The notes under the pieces are model-generated. The model ran no database searches. It saw only the letters and a list, made by a program, of their open reading frames with translations, and was not told the DNA's origin. From positions 33,779 through 97,778 of the forward strand of contig CAZPWJ010000005.1 in the NCBI GenBank assembly GCA_964590195.1: DNA of 64,000 bases, given 5' to 3'. Positions within the stretch are counted from its first letter, which is position 1; the number at the start of each line of letters is the position of its first letter. The position numbers were made by a program, and so were the translations under genes. This DNA is from GCA-2731375 sp964590195 (GTDB taxonomy: Bacteria; Pseudomonadota; Alphaproteobacteria; GCA-2731375). Of the stretch, positions 45,409 through 54,327 are shown piece by piece.

Positions 45409-45447
45409 CCCGGCCACCCATTGATTATGATCCCGTGGGTGGCCGGG
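45409..45447. terminator. 12-bp inverted repeat beside the gap, candidate terminator
   Basis: CCCGGCCACCCA (45409-45420) pairs perfectly with TGGGTGGCCGGG (45436-45447) across a 15-base loop. It lies between the end of the TRAP operon and the convergent VOC gene, so it may terminate one or both. The gap next to it leaves the full structure uncertain. Confidence 0.5.
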
Positions 45448-45484
45448 AGGGGGAGCGGGTGGTTAAGCCAGTCTATAAAATTTT

Positions 45485-45937
45485 CTAGGTGGGTTTCTGG
45501 ATGTATTCGACGCTAACGCCGTCGGGATCGCGCAGATAGACGACCTTGCCGCCGGCATTGGGGCCTTTGTCGATCACGACGATGGGGCCAAGGGGCAGGA
45601 ATTGATGCGGGGCGGAGGCGGCGACGGCGGCCTCGACATCGTCAACGTCATAGGCGACATGGGCATAGCCGGTGTCGCAGGGCAGGCAGGTTACCTGGCC
45701 GCGTTCGGCGGGGCCGTGATATTGGATCAACTCGATACGGTGGCCGGGGCCTTGCAGGAATACCACTTCAATATCTGCGCCTGGCACGCCGGAGATGACC
45801 TCCACCACCTTAGGGTCGCGCGGGCCCCTGTTCAGAAACTCAAAGCCAAGCGCCTCCGTGAAGAAGGCGACCGTGCGGTCAAGGTCGGAAACCGTGAATG
45901 AAGTGTGGTTGGTGGCAAGCACGCGAAAATCGCTCAT
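45485..45937 (-). CDS. VOC family protein
   Basis: This 150-aa two-module protein has NHTSFTVSDLDRTVAFFTEALGFEF, HRIELIQYHGP, AHVAYDVDDVEAAV and VVYLRDPDGVSVEYIQ, with the His and Glu metal ligands at the expected places. It is the lactoylglutathione lyase-like sort, of unknown substrate. ATG 45937 is preferred over TTG 45943 because an AGGA site fits it. It converges with the TRAP operon. Confidence 0.82.
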   Translation of the reverse strand: MSDFRVLATNHTSFTVSDLDRTVAFFTEALGFEFLNRGPRDPKVVEVISGVPGADIEVVFLQGPGHRIELIQYHGPAERGQVTCLPCDTGYAHVAYDVDDVEAAVAASAPHQFLPLGPIVVIDKGPNAGGKVVYLRDPDGVSVEYIQKPT

Positions 45938-45955
45938 GATCAATCCTATTCCCTA

Positions 45956-46069
45956 GAGCATGTTTTTCTAAAACATGCTCGGACTCTTTAGAGAAGAGCA
46001 ATTGAACCAATTACTCATGTGGCGCCAATTATCCTAAGGTGGCGACTGTAATCAATTGAAAATTGCTCT
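45956..46069. repeat. Compound inverted-repeat element
   Basis: A perfect 11-bp hairpin, GAGCATGTTTT (45956-45966) with AAAACATGCTC (45970-45980), is followed by CTCT-TT-AGAG (45984-45993). A wider pair, AGAGCAATT (45995-46003) with AATTGCTCT (46061-46069), encloses a further CAATT/AATTG stem. No frame is seen in it. It looks like a dispersed palindromic intergenic repeat or a small non-coding mobile element. Confidence 0.6.
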
Positions 46070-46144
46070 ATTGCTTTGATGCATAGGTGCCATGCGTCAT
46101 CGTGCCTTGTCCAGGGGCCGGGCAAGCATTAGGTTGCCGCCATC

Positions 46145-47062
46145 ATGAAATCCTTAAGCGCCGCCATCGACGGCACGTTGGGGCGCTTGTCTCCGCACAT
46201 TCGCGCTGTCGTGCTGATGCTTATATCCACGTTGTGTTTTACTTCAATGCACACGGTGATCCGCTATGCCGCGACGGAAGGTGAAATGCATCCGTTCGAG
46301 GTGGCCTTTTTCCGCAATGTCTTTGGCTTGCTGGCGGTGTTGCCCTTTGCCTTGCGCGGCCGGGCGGCGGCGTTTCGTACCCGGCGGCTGAAGCTGCATG
46401 CCCTGCGCGGCAGCATGCAGGTTTTTGCCATGTTGATGTTTTTCTATGCGCTGTCCATTACGCCCCTGGCCAAGATATCAGCGGTCAGCTTTACGGCACC
46501 TTTGTTTGCCACTCTTGGTGCGATCGTCTTCCTCGGCGAGCGTATCCGGGCCCGGCGCATCATCGCCCTGGTCCTGGGCTTTACGGGCGCCATGATCATC
46601 ATCCGGCCCGGTCTTATCGAACTGGATCTGGGCGCAGTGTTGGTCATGACCTCGTCCTCGATTTGGGCTTGCGCGATTTTAATCATCAAATCCCTGTCGC
46701 GGACCGAATCCTCCCTCACCATCACCACCTATCAGAATGTCTTCCTGATCCCCTTTACCCTGGTTGCAGCCTGGTTCTTCTGGACCTGGCCCAGCTGGCA
46801 GATGTTGGGGCTGTTCGCGGTGATGGGGATGTTCGGTTCCATCGCCCATGTGGCCATGGCCGAGGCGCTGAAGCTGGCCGAAACCACCGCCGTTCTGCCC
46901 TATGACTTTGTCCGCCTGATCTGGGCTAGTGGTATCGGCTTCGTGATGTTCGGTGAAATTCCGGAAATCTGGACCTGGGTCGGCGGCGGCCTGATCTTCG
47001 CCTCCACCACCTATATCGCCTTCCGCGAGGCGCGCTTGAAGCGTGCGCGGTCGGAGGATTAG
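46145..47062 (+). CDS. DMT superfamily transporter (EamA family)
   Basis: This 305-aa protein has ten predicted membrane helices arranged as two EamA repeats. The first begins IRAVVLMLISTLCFTSMHTVIRY with FRNVFGLLAVLPFA, and the second begins LGAVLVMTSSSIWACAILIIKSLSRTES. Such proteins export amino acids or other metabolites. It sits between the repeat element and the crotonase-like gene. A second EamA gene at 53387 is not a close copy. Confidence 0.88.
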   Translation: MKSLSAAIDGTLGRLSPHIRAVVLMLISTLCFTSMHTVIRYAATEGEMHPFEVAFFRNVFGLLAVLPFALRGRAAAFRTRRLKLHALRGSMQVFAMLMFFYALSITPLAKISAVSFTAPLFATLGAIVFLGERIRARRIIALVLGFTGAMIIIRPGLIELDLGAVLVMTSSSIWACAILIIKSLSRTESSLTITTYQNVFLIPFTLVAAWFFWTWPSWQMLGLFAVMGMFGSIAHVAMAEALKLAETTAVLPYDFVRLIWASGIGFVMFGEIPEIWTWVGGGLIFASTTYIAFREARLKRARSED

Positions 47063-47364
47063 CCGTTACCTTGGCCGATGTTTTTTCGTTGCGGCCAGGC
47101 CTCGTCCCGTTTGCAAAGCGGCCTCTATATGAACGCATGAAGCCTCCGCATTACGGAAGTTCATGAGTTTTTCAATTGGGAATTCCACCTGGCCAATATC
47201 CGACCGTTTCCGAAGGCGGTCTCGGGCGCCAATTGCCGTGCTGGACGACGCCGTCGGCCGCCATCTGGATCTTGAATTTTTCGCCAAAGCCATGCCAGAT
47301 GTTAGTACCTTGGCGGCTTGCAGAGCAAGGCATCGAATTGGCCCAATTTTTGAAAGCAAAAACA
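47063..47364. other. Intergenic stretch, no gene recognised
   Basis: This 302-base stretch has a 63-codon frame open into the crotonase-like gene and frames on the other strand. None shows a ribosome site, a recognised domain or a credible start. A gene remnant cannot be excluded. Confidence 0.4.
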
Positions 47365-48141
47365 ATGATCGAACACGCCGATGGCAAGGTTCTTGAAGAG
47401 CGGAATGGCCCCCTCACCGTAGTCACCATCAACCGCCCGGCGGTGAAGAACGCCTGCGATGTGGAAACGGTGCAAACCCTGCATGATGTCTTCGCGGCAT
47501 TCGAGGCCGATGACGAGGCGCGGGTTGCCATCCTGACCGGCGCCGGTGGTGCGTTCTGCGCCGGCGCGGATCTGGCGGAACTGGCGACCGGCAGCTCCCT
47601 GCATTATTGCTGGGCCGGCAAGGACCGAGGTGCCACGCGGCGCCGGCTATCGAAACCGGTCATCGCTGCTGTTGAAGGCCATGCGGTGGCCGCCGGCCTG
47701 GCGCTGGCCGTTTGGTGCGATATGCGCGTCGCCTCTGAAACAGCGGTGTTCGGCGTCTTTTGCAGGCGCTTTGGCGGGCCCATGCCCAATGGCTGCACCG
47801 TGCGCCTGCCGCGTATCGTGGGCGAAAGCCGGGCCCTGGATATGCTCATGACGGGCCGCCCGGTCGATGCGGATGAAGCCAAGCTGATCGGCCTGGCGGA
47901 TCGGCTGGTGCCCGCCGGAGGCGCCCTGGCCGCCGCCACGGAACTGGCCAGACAGTTGGCGGATTTCCCTCAAGTTGCCATGTTGGCGGATCGTGCCTCC
48001 ACCATCAGTCAATGGGACTATGGGGAGGAAGAGGCGATCGACCGGGAAATCGCCGGCGCGCAACCGGCGATGCGGGGCCACTTCCAGTCCGGCGCAGGTA
48101 GTTTCGTGGAGGGCGCCGGCCGACACGGCGCTTTCGAGTAG
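47365..48141 (+). CDS. Crotonase superfamily protein lacking both usual catalytic glutamates
   Basis: This 258-aa protein keeps the crotonase fold (TINRPAVKNACD, FCAGADLAEL, KPVIAAVEGHAVAAGLALAVWCD, RLPRIVGESRALDMLMTGRPVDADEA). The two hydratase Glu positions hold Ala113 and Cys133 (FGVFCRRFG). It is therefore unlikely to hydrate enoyl-CoA. Proteins with this FCRRFG pattern are commonly labelled enoyl-CoA hydratase without proof. ATG 47365 is the first start that matches the fold, although its ribosome site is weak. The DsbA-like isomerase gene follows after four bases. Confidence 0.83.
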   Translation: MIEHADGKVLEERNGPLTVVTINRPAVKNACDVETVQTLHDVFAAFEADDEARVAILTGAGGAFCAGADLAELATGSSLHYCWAGKDRGATRRRLSKPVIAAVEGHAVAAGLALAVWCDMRVASETAVFGVFCRRFGGPMPNGCTVRLPRIVGESRALDMLMTGRPVDADEAKLIGLADRLVPAGGALAAATELARQLADFPQVAMLADRASTISQWDYGEEEAIDREIAGAQPAMRGHFQSGAGSFVEGAGRHGAFE

Positions 48142-48145
48142 TACC

Positions 48146-48733
48146 ATGGCCGGTAAGAAAATCGATTTCTATTGGGAGATCGGCTCCACCAATTCCTATT
48201 TTGCCTGGCATCTGATCAAGCCCATCGTGGCCCGTCATGGTGCTGATCTGGTGCTGCATCCGGTCAATCTTGGCTTTGTCTTTCGCCATCATAATTATGT
48301 TCTGATGGAAGAGCCGGCGATCAAGATCGCTAACCGTCTCCGTGATCTGCAACGCTGGGTCGTCCGATACGACTTACCTTTCCGCGTGCCTGACGAGTTC
48401 CCCATCAAGACCTCGCGTGCTTTGCGTGCGAGCCTTGCCATGCGGCAATGGGATAAGGAAGCGCCGTTCATTGATGCCCTGATGGCCGCCTATTGGGAGC
48501 GTAACGACGCCTCTATCGTGGACTACGCCGGTCTGCGCCCCCTGGCCGCCGGTCTGGGCGTTGATCCTGATGCCATGGAAAAGGCGGCGGAAAGCGGCGC
48601 GGTTCGCCAAATGCTCATCGACAGCACCAACCAGGCGCTGGAAAACGGTGTCTTTGGCGTGCCCAGCTTTATCATTGATGGCGAGCTGTATTGGGGCAAG
48701 GACCGCATGGAATTTATCGAGGACGCACTTTAA
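48146..48733 (+). CDS. DsbA-family 2-hydroxychromene-2-carboxylate isomerase-like protein
   Basis: This 195-aa thioredoxin-fold protein of the kappa-class GST kind has FYWEIGSTNSYFAWH near the N-terminus, where Ser would activate glutathione. It also has LDLVLHPVNLG-like strands and the family ending GVFGVPSFIIDGELYWGKDRM with the cis-proline. The type enzyme isomerises 2-hydroxychromene-2-carboxylate in naphthalene breakdown, but most relatives have unknown substrates. It lies four bases after the crotonase-like gene, so the two probably share a pathway. Confidence 0.83.
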   Translation: MAGKKIDFYWEIGSTNSYFAWHLIKPIVARHGADLVLHPVNLGFVFRHHNYVLMEEPAIKIANRLRDLQRWVVRYDLPFRVPDEFPIKTSRALRASLAMRQWDKEAPFIDALMAAYWERNDASIVDYAGLRPLAAGLGVDPDAMEKAAESGAVRQMLIDSTNQALENGVFGVPSFIIDGELYWGKDRMEFIEDAL

Positions 48734-49530
48734 CCGCCGTTCGCCACGGGGTTAAGGCGGGCCAGGCTGGCCGCTTTTTGCGCCTCGTTCTCGATCCGCA
48801 TGGCGGCGACCCGGTCGCCATCCATCTGCTGTAGAACGGTCAACGTTTCATCCCAGAACATGGGCCGCTTGAACCAGATCTCCAGATCAAGCTGATCAGG
48901 CTGGCCGCCGCGCGCGATGGCTTCCAGGCAATAGTGCACGCCCATCAGGCCGCCGGCGATGGGCGCGCGGAAACCGAACTTTTTAGCAATCTCGGGATCG
49001 GAATGGATACGGTTGCGGCCATCGCGGCTGTAATTCGCCACCCGCTCCGGTGTCAGCGGCCGTTGCCACAATGGCGCGAAGCCGTCGCGCTCTTCACAGG
49101 GCGGGGTCAGGAAATCCGTGGCGCCGCTGCTGCCCGTGGCGTTTGGCAGCGAGCGCATGCCGGCCCGGTCCACAACCACCAGAACGCGCCCGTCATCGTC
49201 GGCCACATCGAACGACCAGCGCACCACCTCGCCCTTGGCCACGGGCTCAATGGCGCTGATGCGGCCCTTCATGTGCAGGTTTTGGCCAAGCAGCAATGGC
49301 GCCTTTTGGATGAAACGTTGATAGACATGCACCTGTCCCGTCAGGGGCACCCCCGGCGCCATCATGGCATCCAGGATAGGAAAACCGAGAAAGGTCAGAT
49401 CAACCTTGTCGCCATGAACACCGGGTTCAATGCCGCAGTCGGCCAGCTTGGCCTCCTGCTCGGCCCGCTCGACGGTGAAGTGGCGGGGCTCATATTCATA
49501 GCCGACGGGCAATGGATAAGGATCATGCAT
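48730..49530 (-). CDS. MaoC-like hotdog-fold dehydratase
   Basis: This 266-aa double hotdog protein has a C-terminal (R)-hydratase motif YSRDGRNRIHSDPEIAKKFGF near residue 175, whose Asp and His form the hydratase dyad, followed by PIAGGLMGVHY. The N-terminal half is a non-catalytic hotdog (RHFTVERAEQEAKLADCGI). It probably hydrates an enoyl-CoA or acts as a mesaconyl-CoA-hydratase-like enzyme. It converges with the DsbA-like gene, their stops overlapping. Confidence 0.75.
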   Translation of the reverse strand: MHDPYPLPVGYEYEPRHFTVERAEQEAKLADCGIEPGVHGDKVDLTFLGFPILDAMMAPGVPLTGQVHVYQRFIQKAPLLLGQNLHMKGRISAIEPVAKGEVVRWSFDVADDDGRVLVVVDRAGMRSLPNATGSSGATDFLTPPCEERDGFAPLWQRPLTPERVANYSRDGRNRIHSDPEIAKKFGFRAPIAGGLMGVHYCLEAIARGGQPDQLDLEIWFKRPMFWDETLTVLQQMDGDRVAAMRIENEAQKAASLARLNPVANGG

Positions 49531-49597
49531 GGATATCTATACACCGAGACAAATTAACACTGCATGGATGATCGGCTATGGAGGGGCGAATGACAAG

Positions 49598-50623
49598 CTA
49601 GGCGGCGGCCAACCGCTGGCGCACCTGACGGTCGGTCAAGCTCAATGGCGTTTCATGGGATGCGGCCGCGCGGATAAGATGATCCTCGGTGATCGCCCCG
49701 ATCCGGGAGACGGCGGTCAATACGGCTTCGGAATTGTCGTCAATACTCTCCTGATGAAAATCGATGACACCGCCGGCATTGGCCAGGTAGTCGGGGACAT
49801 AGGTGATCCCCCGTGCCGCCAGTGCGCCGTCATGGCTGGGGGACAATAGTTGGTTGTTGGCGCCGCCGCAGACGATCCGGGCGCCCAGGCGCGGAATTGT
49901 ATCATCGTTCAGGATGGCGCCAAAGGCGCAGGGTGCGAAGATATCCATTGCTTGATCATAAATGCTCTCGGGCGGCACGGCCTTGGCGGCGAAATCCTGC
50001 TGCGCGGTGGCGACAGGGCCGGGATCAATGTCGCAGACCGTCAATTCGGCGCCGCGCGCATGCAAATAACCGCAAAGCGGCAGGCCGACATTGCCCAGTC
50101 CCTGCACCGCTATTCGTAGACCGGCGAGATCATTGCGGCCAAGGACGCATCGGGCGGCGGCTTGGATGGCGCACAATACGCCATAGGCGGTGACGGCGAG
50201 GGGTTGGCCGGCGGCTACGGTGGCGGCGGCGGTATGGGTTGTTTCCGCCCGCATCACGGCGAGATCGCCAAGGGTCGTGCCAACATCGTCGGCGATGATA
50301 TAGCGGCCCCCCAGGCCTTCCACGATTCGGCCCATGGCATGTAACAGCGCCGGCGTCTTATGGCGCTCCGGATCGCCGATAATGACGGACTTGCCGCCGC
50401 CCAGGGGTAGATCGCAGATTGCCGCCTTGTAGGTCATACCCCGTGACAATCGCAGAGCATCCGTCAACGCGGCCCCTTCGTCTGCATAGGGCCACATACG
50501 GCAGCCGCCAAAGGCAGGTCCCAGCGCAGTGCTATGCACTGCGATGATGGCCGTCAGGCCGCTCGCCTCATCGCGGGAGAAAACAACTGTTTCATGATCG
50601 TCAAATTCCGGGTGGTCGAACAT
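49598..50623 (-). CDS. Leucine/valine/phenylalanine dehydrogenase-like enzyme
   Basis: This 341-aa NAD-dependent amino acid dehydrogenase has the catalytic Lys in RGMTYKAAICDLPLGGGKSVI, where a first Lys binds the carboxylate and the GGGKSV loop follows. It also has DVGTT and a Rossmann motif VQGLGNVGLPLCGYLHARGAEL. It interconverts branched-chain or aromatic amino acids with 2-oxoacids and ammonia. Liv and 2-oxoacid-type TRAP operons lie within 10 kb, which fits amino acid catabolism, though they are not in one operon. Confidence 0.87.
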   Translation of the reverse strand: MFDHPEFDDHETVVFSRDEASGLTAIIAVHSTALGPAFGGCRMWPYADEGAALTDALRLSRGMTYKAAICDLPLGGGKSVIIGDPERHKTPALLHAMGRIVEGLGGRYIIADDVGTTLGDLAVMRAETTHTAAATVAAGQPLAVTAYGVLCAIQAAARCVLGRNDLAGLRIAVQGLGNVGLPLCGYLHARGAELTVCDIDPGPVATAQQDFAAKAVPPESIYDQAMDIFAPCAFGAILNDDTIPRLGARIVCGGANNQLLSPSHDGALAARGITYVPDYLANAGGVIDFHQESIDDNSEAVLTAVSRIGAITEDHLIRAAASHETPLSLTDRQVRQRLAAA

Positions 50624-50736
50624 AATTCGTCACTCCCCAGAGGTATTGCCATCCGTGCCCAATCATAACAGATGTCAGCGCCAATGCATGGTATCAGTGC
50701 CTGGGCATACAGCATGAGAAAATGTAGCAATCAGAG

Positions 50737-51324
50737 ATGAGTATATTGTGGGAACCCATTGGCGTTTCGCTGGCCCTAATTGCCCTGGCGGAGATTGGCG
50801 ACAAGAGCCAACTGGTCTGCGTGGTCCTTGCGGCGCGCCATGGCCGGGCCCGGCCCGTGCTGTTCGGCGCGGTCGCTGCCTTTGCCGTGTTGAATGGCGC
50901 CGCCGTGTTGTTTGGCGCGGCGCTGGCGGCATGGCTGCCGCAAACATGGGTGCTGGGGGCCATGGCGGCGCTATTTGCGGCATTTGGCGCGCATGCCTTG
51001 TTACAGGCCGCGGGCGGGGATGATGATGATGCCGTGCCGGAGGTCAGCGGCCGCGGTTTGTTTATGACCGCGTTCGCGATGATTTTCCTGGCCGAGTTGG
51101 GCGATAAAACGCAAATTGCGGTGGCGGGCCTGGCCGGCATCTATCCCGCCTTGGCGGTCTGGCTGGGCGCCACATTGGCCTTGGCTCTTACGTCCGCCGC
51201 CGGCGCCCTTGCCGGCAAGGCGGTGTTGCATAGGCTGCCCCTGATCTGGTTGCATCGCCTCAGCGGTCTGCTGTTTCTTGCCATCGCGGTGCTGGCGGCC
51301 TGGCGCCTGCGGGGCATGCTTTAG
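50737..51324 (+). CDS. TMEM165/GDT1 family (UPF0016) cation exporter
   Basis: This 195-aa membrane protein has six helices and the two family signatures, EIGDKSQL near residue 16 and ELGDKTQI near 119. The acidic residues of these motifs bind Mn2+ or Ca2+. Bacterial relatives (MneA and others) export manganese. It is divergent from the leucine-dehydrogenase-like gene across 113 bases and is followed by the GlcNAc kinase gene. Confidence 0.88.
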   Translation: MSILWEPIGVSLALIALAEIGDKSQLVCVVLAARHGRARPVLFGAVAAFAVLNGAAVLFGAALAAWLPQTWVLGAMAALFAAFGAHALLQAAGGDDDDAVPEVSGRGLFMTAFAMIFLAELGDKTQIAVAGLAGIYPALAVWLGATLALALTSAAGALAGKAVLHRLPLIWLHRLSGLLFLAIAVLAAWRLRGML

Positions 51325-51361
51325 AGTACTGCCGGGCGAAATCTGCTATTTCTGACGTGAT

Positions 51362-52255
51362 ATGAAGATTCGCGAACAAGACGACGATACATTGTTTCTG
51401 GGCATAGACGGCGGCGGCTCGGGTTGCCGGGTCCGATTATGTGATGTGGCGGGCAACGTCCTCGGCCAGGGCGAGGCGGGTGCTGCCAATACACTATTGG
51501 GCCTGGCCAAGGTTTTTGACGAGATTACGGAAGCCACTCATCAGGCCCTGGCACAAGCCGGCCGGTCGGCGGACGACATTGGCCAGCTGCATGCCGGTGC
51601 CGGCCTGGCGGGATTGTCCCTGGCGCGGGAGCGCCAGGCGCTGGCCGCATATCCACACCCTTTTGCCAGTTTCCGGGCGGAGGCGGATGCCTATACCGCC
51701 TGTCTTGGCGCCCATGAGGGAGGCGATGGCGGTATCGTTATCGCCGGCACGGGCAGTTGCGGTCTGGCGCTGGTTGGGGGCGAGGCACATACGGTCAGCG
51801 GCTGGGGCTTCGCTCTCTCGGATCAGGGCAGCGGCGCCGCCCTGGGCCGGGCTGCTTTGCGTCAGGCGCTTTCGGAACATGATGGCATTGCTGCTTCCAC
51901 GCCCTTGGGGCGGCGGATCATGGCGCATTTCCGGAATCAGCCCGAAGCCATGTTCCTCTGGTCGGAGGGCGCCAGCCCCGGTGATTACGCCACCTTTGTG
52001 CCTTGGGTTTTTACCGCCGCCGAGGAAAATGAAGGCGGTGCCATGGCGCTGTTGGGACGGACGGCTGCCGATATCGCACAGTTGGTCGAGGCATTGGTGG
52101 CCAAGGGCGCGCCGGCGGTCGCACTGGTCGGCGGCTTGAGTGAACCCATTCTGCCTTGGCTGCCTGACCGGGTCAGGCCCCTGTTGGTCGCGGCCAGGCA
52201 TGATCCGCTGCATGGCGCCGTAATGTTGGCGAAATCAGAAACGATCGCTCTATGA
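51362..52255 (+). CDS. N-acetylglucosamine kinase (BadF/BadG/BcrA ATPase family)
   Basis: This 297-aa ASKHA-fold ATPase has LFLGIDGGGSGCRVRLCD as phosphate loop 1, VIAGTGSCGLALVGG as phosphate loop 2, and VALVGGLSEPILPWL as the adenosine loop. The GWGFALSDQGSGAALGR segment fits GlcNAc and glucosamine kinases. It overlaps the downstream nagA by four bases (ATGA), so the kinase and deacetylase would act in series on GlcNAc from cell-wall or chitin recycling. Confidence 0.85.
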   Translation: MKIREQDDDTLFLGIDGGGSGCRVRLCDVAGNVLGQGEAGAANTLLGLAKVFDEITEATHQALAQAGRSADDIGQLHAGAGLAGLSLARERQALAAYPHPFASFRAEADAYTACLGAHEGGDGGIVIAGTGSCGLALVGGEAHTVSGWGFALSDQGSGAALGRAALRQALSEHDGIAASTPLGRRIMAHFRNQPEAMFLWSEGASPGDYATFVPWVFTAAEENEGGAMALLGRTAADIAQLVEALVAKGAPAVALVGGLSEPILPWLPDRVRPLLVAARHDPLHGAVMLAKSETIAL

Positions 52256-53397
52256 CGCAACTTTTGAGCAATGCCTGCATTTTTACGGGCGATGAAATTC
52301 TGCAAGGCTGGAGCTTGCGTCTGGCCGATGACTTGATCCAGGAGTTGCTGCCGCCTGGCGCGGCCGCGGGCGATACGCCGGTGATCGATTTGGGCGGTAA
52401 TTTGCTGGCGCCGGGTTTTATCGACTGTCAGGTCAATGGCGGCGGCGGTGTGTTGTTCAACGATCAAACCGACGCGGCAGCAATCGCGGCCATTGCCACG
52501 GCGCACCGGGCATTTGGCAGCACCGGCCTGCTGCCGACCCTGATCAGCACCGATTGGGAGAGCATGAGGTTGGCGGCGGCGGCGGTTCGAGCGGCGCGGA
52601 AACAAGGCATGCCAGGCCTTCTGGGCCTGCATTTCGAAGGGCCGTATCTGAACCCAGATCGCAAGGGCGCCCATGACGATACCCGGATCAGGCCTTTGGA
52701 CGATGCCGCCCTGGAGCTTTTTGCATCGCCCGATCTTGGATCGGTCATTGTTACTCTGGCACCCGAAATGGTGTCGCCGGGCACCATACGCCGCCTGACC
52801 GACGCCGGCGTCCGCGTCTGTGCCGGTCACAGCGCGGCCAGCCATGACCAGATCACCGCCGCCCTGGACGAGGGTCTGGCCGGCTTTACCCATCTGTTCA
52901 ACGCCATGCCGGCCATGACCAGCCGCCAGCCCGGTATTGTCGGCGCCGCCCTGGCGGATCGGGATAGTTATTGCGGCATTATCGCCGATGGGCACCACGT
53001 GCATCCGACCATGTTGCGCAATGCCCTGGCCGCCAAGGCGAAGGGTCGTATGTTGTTGGTAACCGATGCCATGCCCAGTGTGGGCGGGAAGGGCGATAGC
53101 TTTCAATTGGCGGGCCGGACCGTAAACGTTTCGGATGGGCGGTGCACTCTGACGGACGGCACCTTGGCCGGTTCCAATCTGGATATGGCCACTGCCGTGC
53201 GAAATGCCGTCAGCCTGCTCGGCCAGCCGCGGGAGGAGGCTCTGCGCATGGCATCACTCTATCCCGCCACATTCCTTGGTCTGGAGCATGAACGGGGCCG
53301 TATCGCCGCGGGTTACCGTGCCGATCTGGTCCAGCTGGATGATGACCTGAATGTGCGGCGCACCTTTATCGGCGGTGAGGATAGCGCTACCGGCTAG
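52252..53397 (+). CDS. nagA: N-acetylglucosamine-6-phosphate deacetylase NagA
   Basis: This 381-aa amidohydrolase removes acetate from GlcNAc-6-phosphate. It has FIDCQVNGGGGVLFND at the N-terminal barrel edge, GLHFEGPYLNPDRKGAH with the metal-binding Glu, GHSAASHDQI and THLFNAMPAM with His ligands, and LVTDAMPS with the catalytic Asp. No nagB deaminase is seen in the window. The stop overlaps the convergent DMT gene by eleven bases. Confidence 0.9.
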   Translation: MTQLLSNACIFTGDEILQGWSLRLADDLIQELLPPGAAAGDTPVIDLGGNLLAPGFIDCQVNGGGGVLFNDQTDAAAIAAIATAHRAFGSTGLLPTLISTDWESMRLAAAAVRAARKQGMPGLLGLHFEGPYLNPDRKGAHDDTRIRPLDDAALELFASPDLGSVIVTLAPEMVSPGTIRRLTDAGVRVCAGHSAASHDQITAALDEGLAGFTHLFNAMPAMTSRQPGIVGAALADRDSYCGIIADGHHVHPTMLRNALAAKAKGRMLLVTDAMPSVGGKGDSFQLAGRTVNVSDGRCTLTDGTLAGSNLDMATAVRNAVSLLGQPREEALRMASLYPATFLGLEHERGRIAAGYRADLVQLDDDLNVRRTFIGGEDSATG

Positions 53398-54322
53398 GCC
53401 GGTTACTGAGCCAGATTCCGCCGCAGATCAGAGCCATGGCGGCCAATGCTTCCGGCCTGGGTTGCTCTGCCAGGAAAGTCACGCCCAGAACCATGGCGAC
53501 CAGGGGCAGGAGGTAATTGGCCGAGATGACGAAATTGGCGCCGCGTTGCTGTACCAGAATGAAGAACAGCAGGGTCGCCGCGCCGGTGCCGATGGCGCCC
53601 AGATAGAACACCGCGACGATGGCTTGCCAGCCGGGGCTGAGGCTCAGGTCCGGATCGACGGCGACGGCGAAGGGCAGCAGCATGACGGTGGCGATCAGAG
53701 AGACGCTGGCCGCCGCCACCGCTGGCGGCAGGGGCGCCATGCGCCGGGCGATCAGGGCGTTGGAGGCAAAGCTGAAGCAGACCAGAAACAGCAAGGCCTG
53801 GGCCAGCAGATCCGAGCCGCCACCACCGCCATCGCCCGCGCCGCCCTGCAGGCCCGCCCCGGCGCCAGGGCCCAACAGCACCACGATGCCAAGGAAGCCG
53901 GCGCACACACCCATGATGCGCGTGCGGGTCATTTTCTCGTCGTGGGTGCCGAAATGCACCACCACCAGGGTAACCAGCGGCGTGGCGCCAATGAAGATGC
54001 CGGCCAGGTTGCTGTCCACGGCGGTCTGGGCCTGGGCGATCAGGAAAAACGGCAGGGCATGGCCGACCACGGCCAGGACGGCCAGGATCAGCCATAGCCG
54101 CCCGTTGCCCGTCAGCGCGGGCAGTTTGTGGCCTTGCCGCCGGGCCACGGCGTAGAGCACCGCCGTCGCCACCGCCGTGCGCCCCATGGCGATCATGACG
54201 GGGGGTAGGTCCTGCAACGCCAGTTCCACGAACAGAAAGCCGGAGCCCCAGGAAAATCCCAGCGCGCCCAGCAGCAGATAATGCCGGGCCGAGGCCCGCG
54301 AGGTCATACTCTGTTCGGACAT
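53387..54322 (-). CDS. DMT superfamily transporter (EamA family)
   Basis: This 311-aa protein has ten predicted helices in two EamA repeats, beginning LLLGALGFSWGSGFLFVELALQDLPPVMIAMGRTAVATAVL and with a second repeat near NALIARRMAPLPPAVAAASV. A Gly-rich loop lies near residue 165 (GAGAGLQGGAGDGGGGGSD). It is the last gene of the operon carrying the ferredoxin oxidoreductase, and may export an amino acid or product of that pathway. Confidence 0.88.
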   Translation of the reverse strand: MSEQSMTSRASARHYLLLGALGFSWGSGFLFVELALQDLPPVMIAMGRTAVATAVLYAVARRQGHKLPALTGNGRLWLILAVLAVVGHALPFFLIAQAQTAVDSNLAGIFIGATPLVTLVVVHFGTHDEKMTRTRIMGVCAGFLGIVVLLGPGAGAGLQGGAGDGGGGGSDLLAQALLFLVCFSFASNALIARRMAPLPPAVAAASVSLIATVMLLPFAVAVDPDLSLSPGWQAIVAVFYLGAIGTGAATLLFFILVQQRGANFVISANYLLPLVAMVLGVTFLAEQPRPEALAAMALICGGIWLSNRPSR

Positions 54323-54327
54323 GATCT

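Noticed and set aside
45944..46144. A tRNA or small RNA gene in the repeat-bearing gap
   Set aside because: The hairpins do not fit a cloverleaf and there is no TpsiC-like arm; the structure is explained better as a palindromic repeat.
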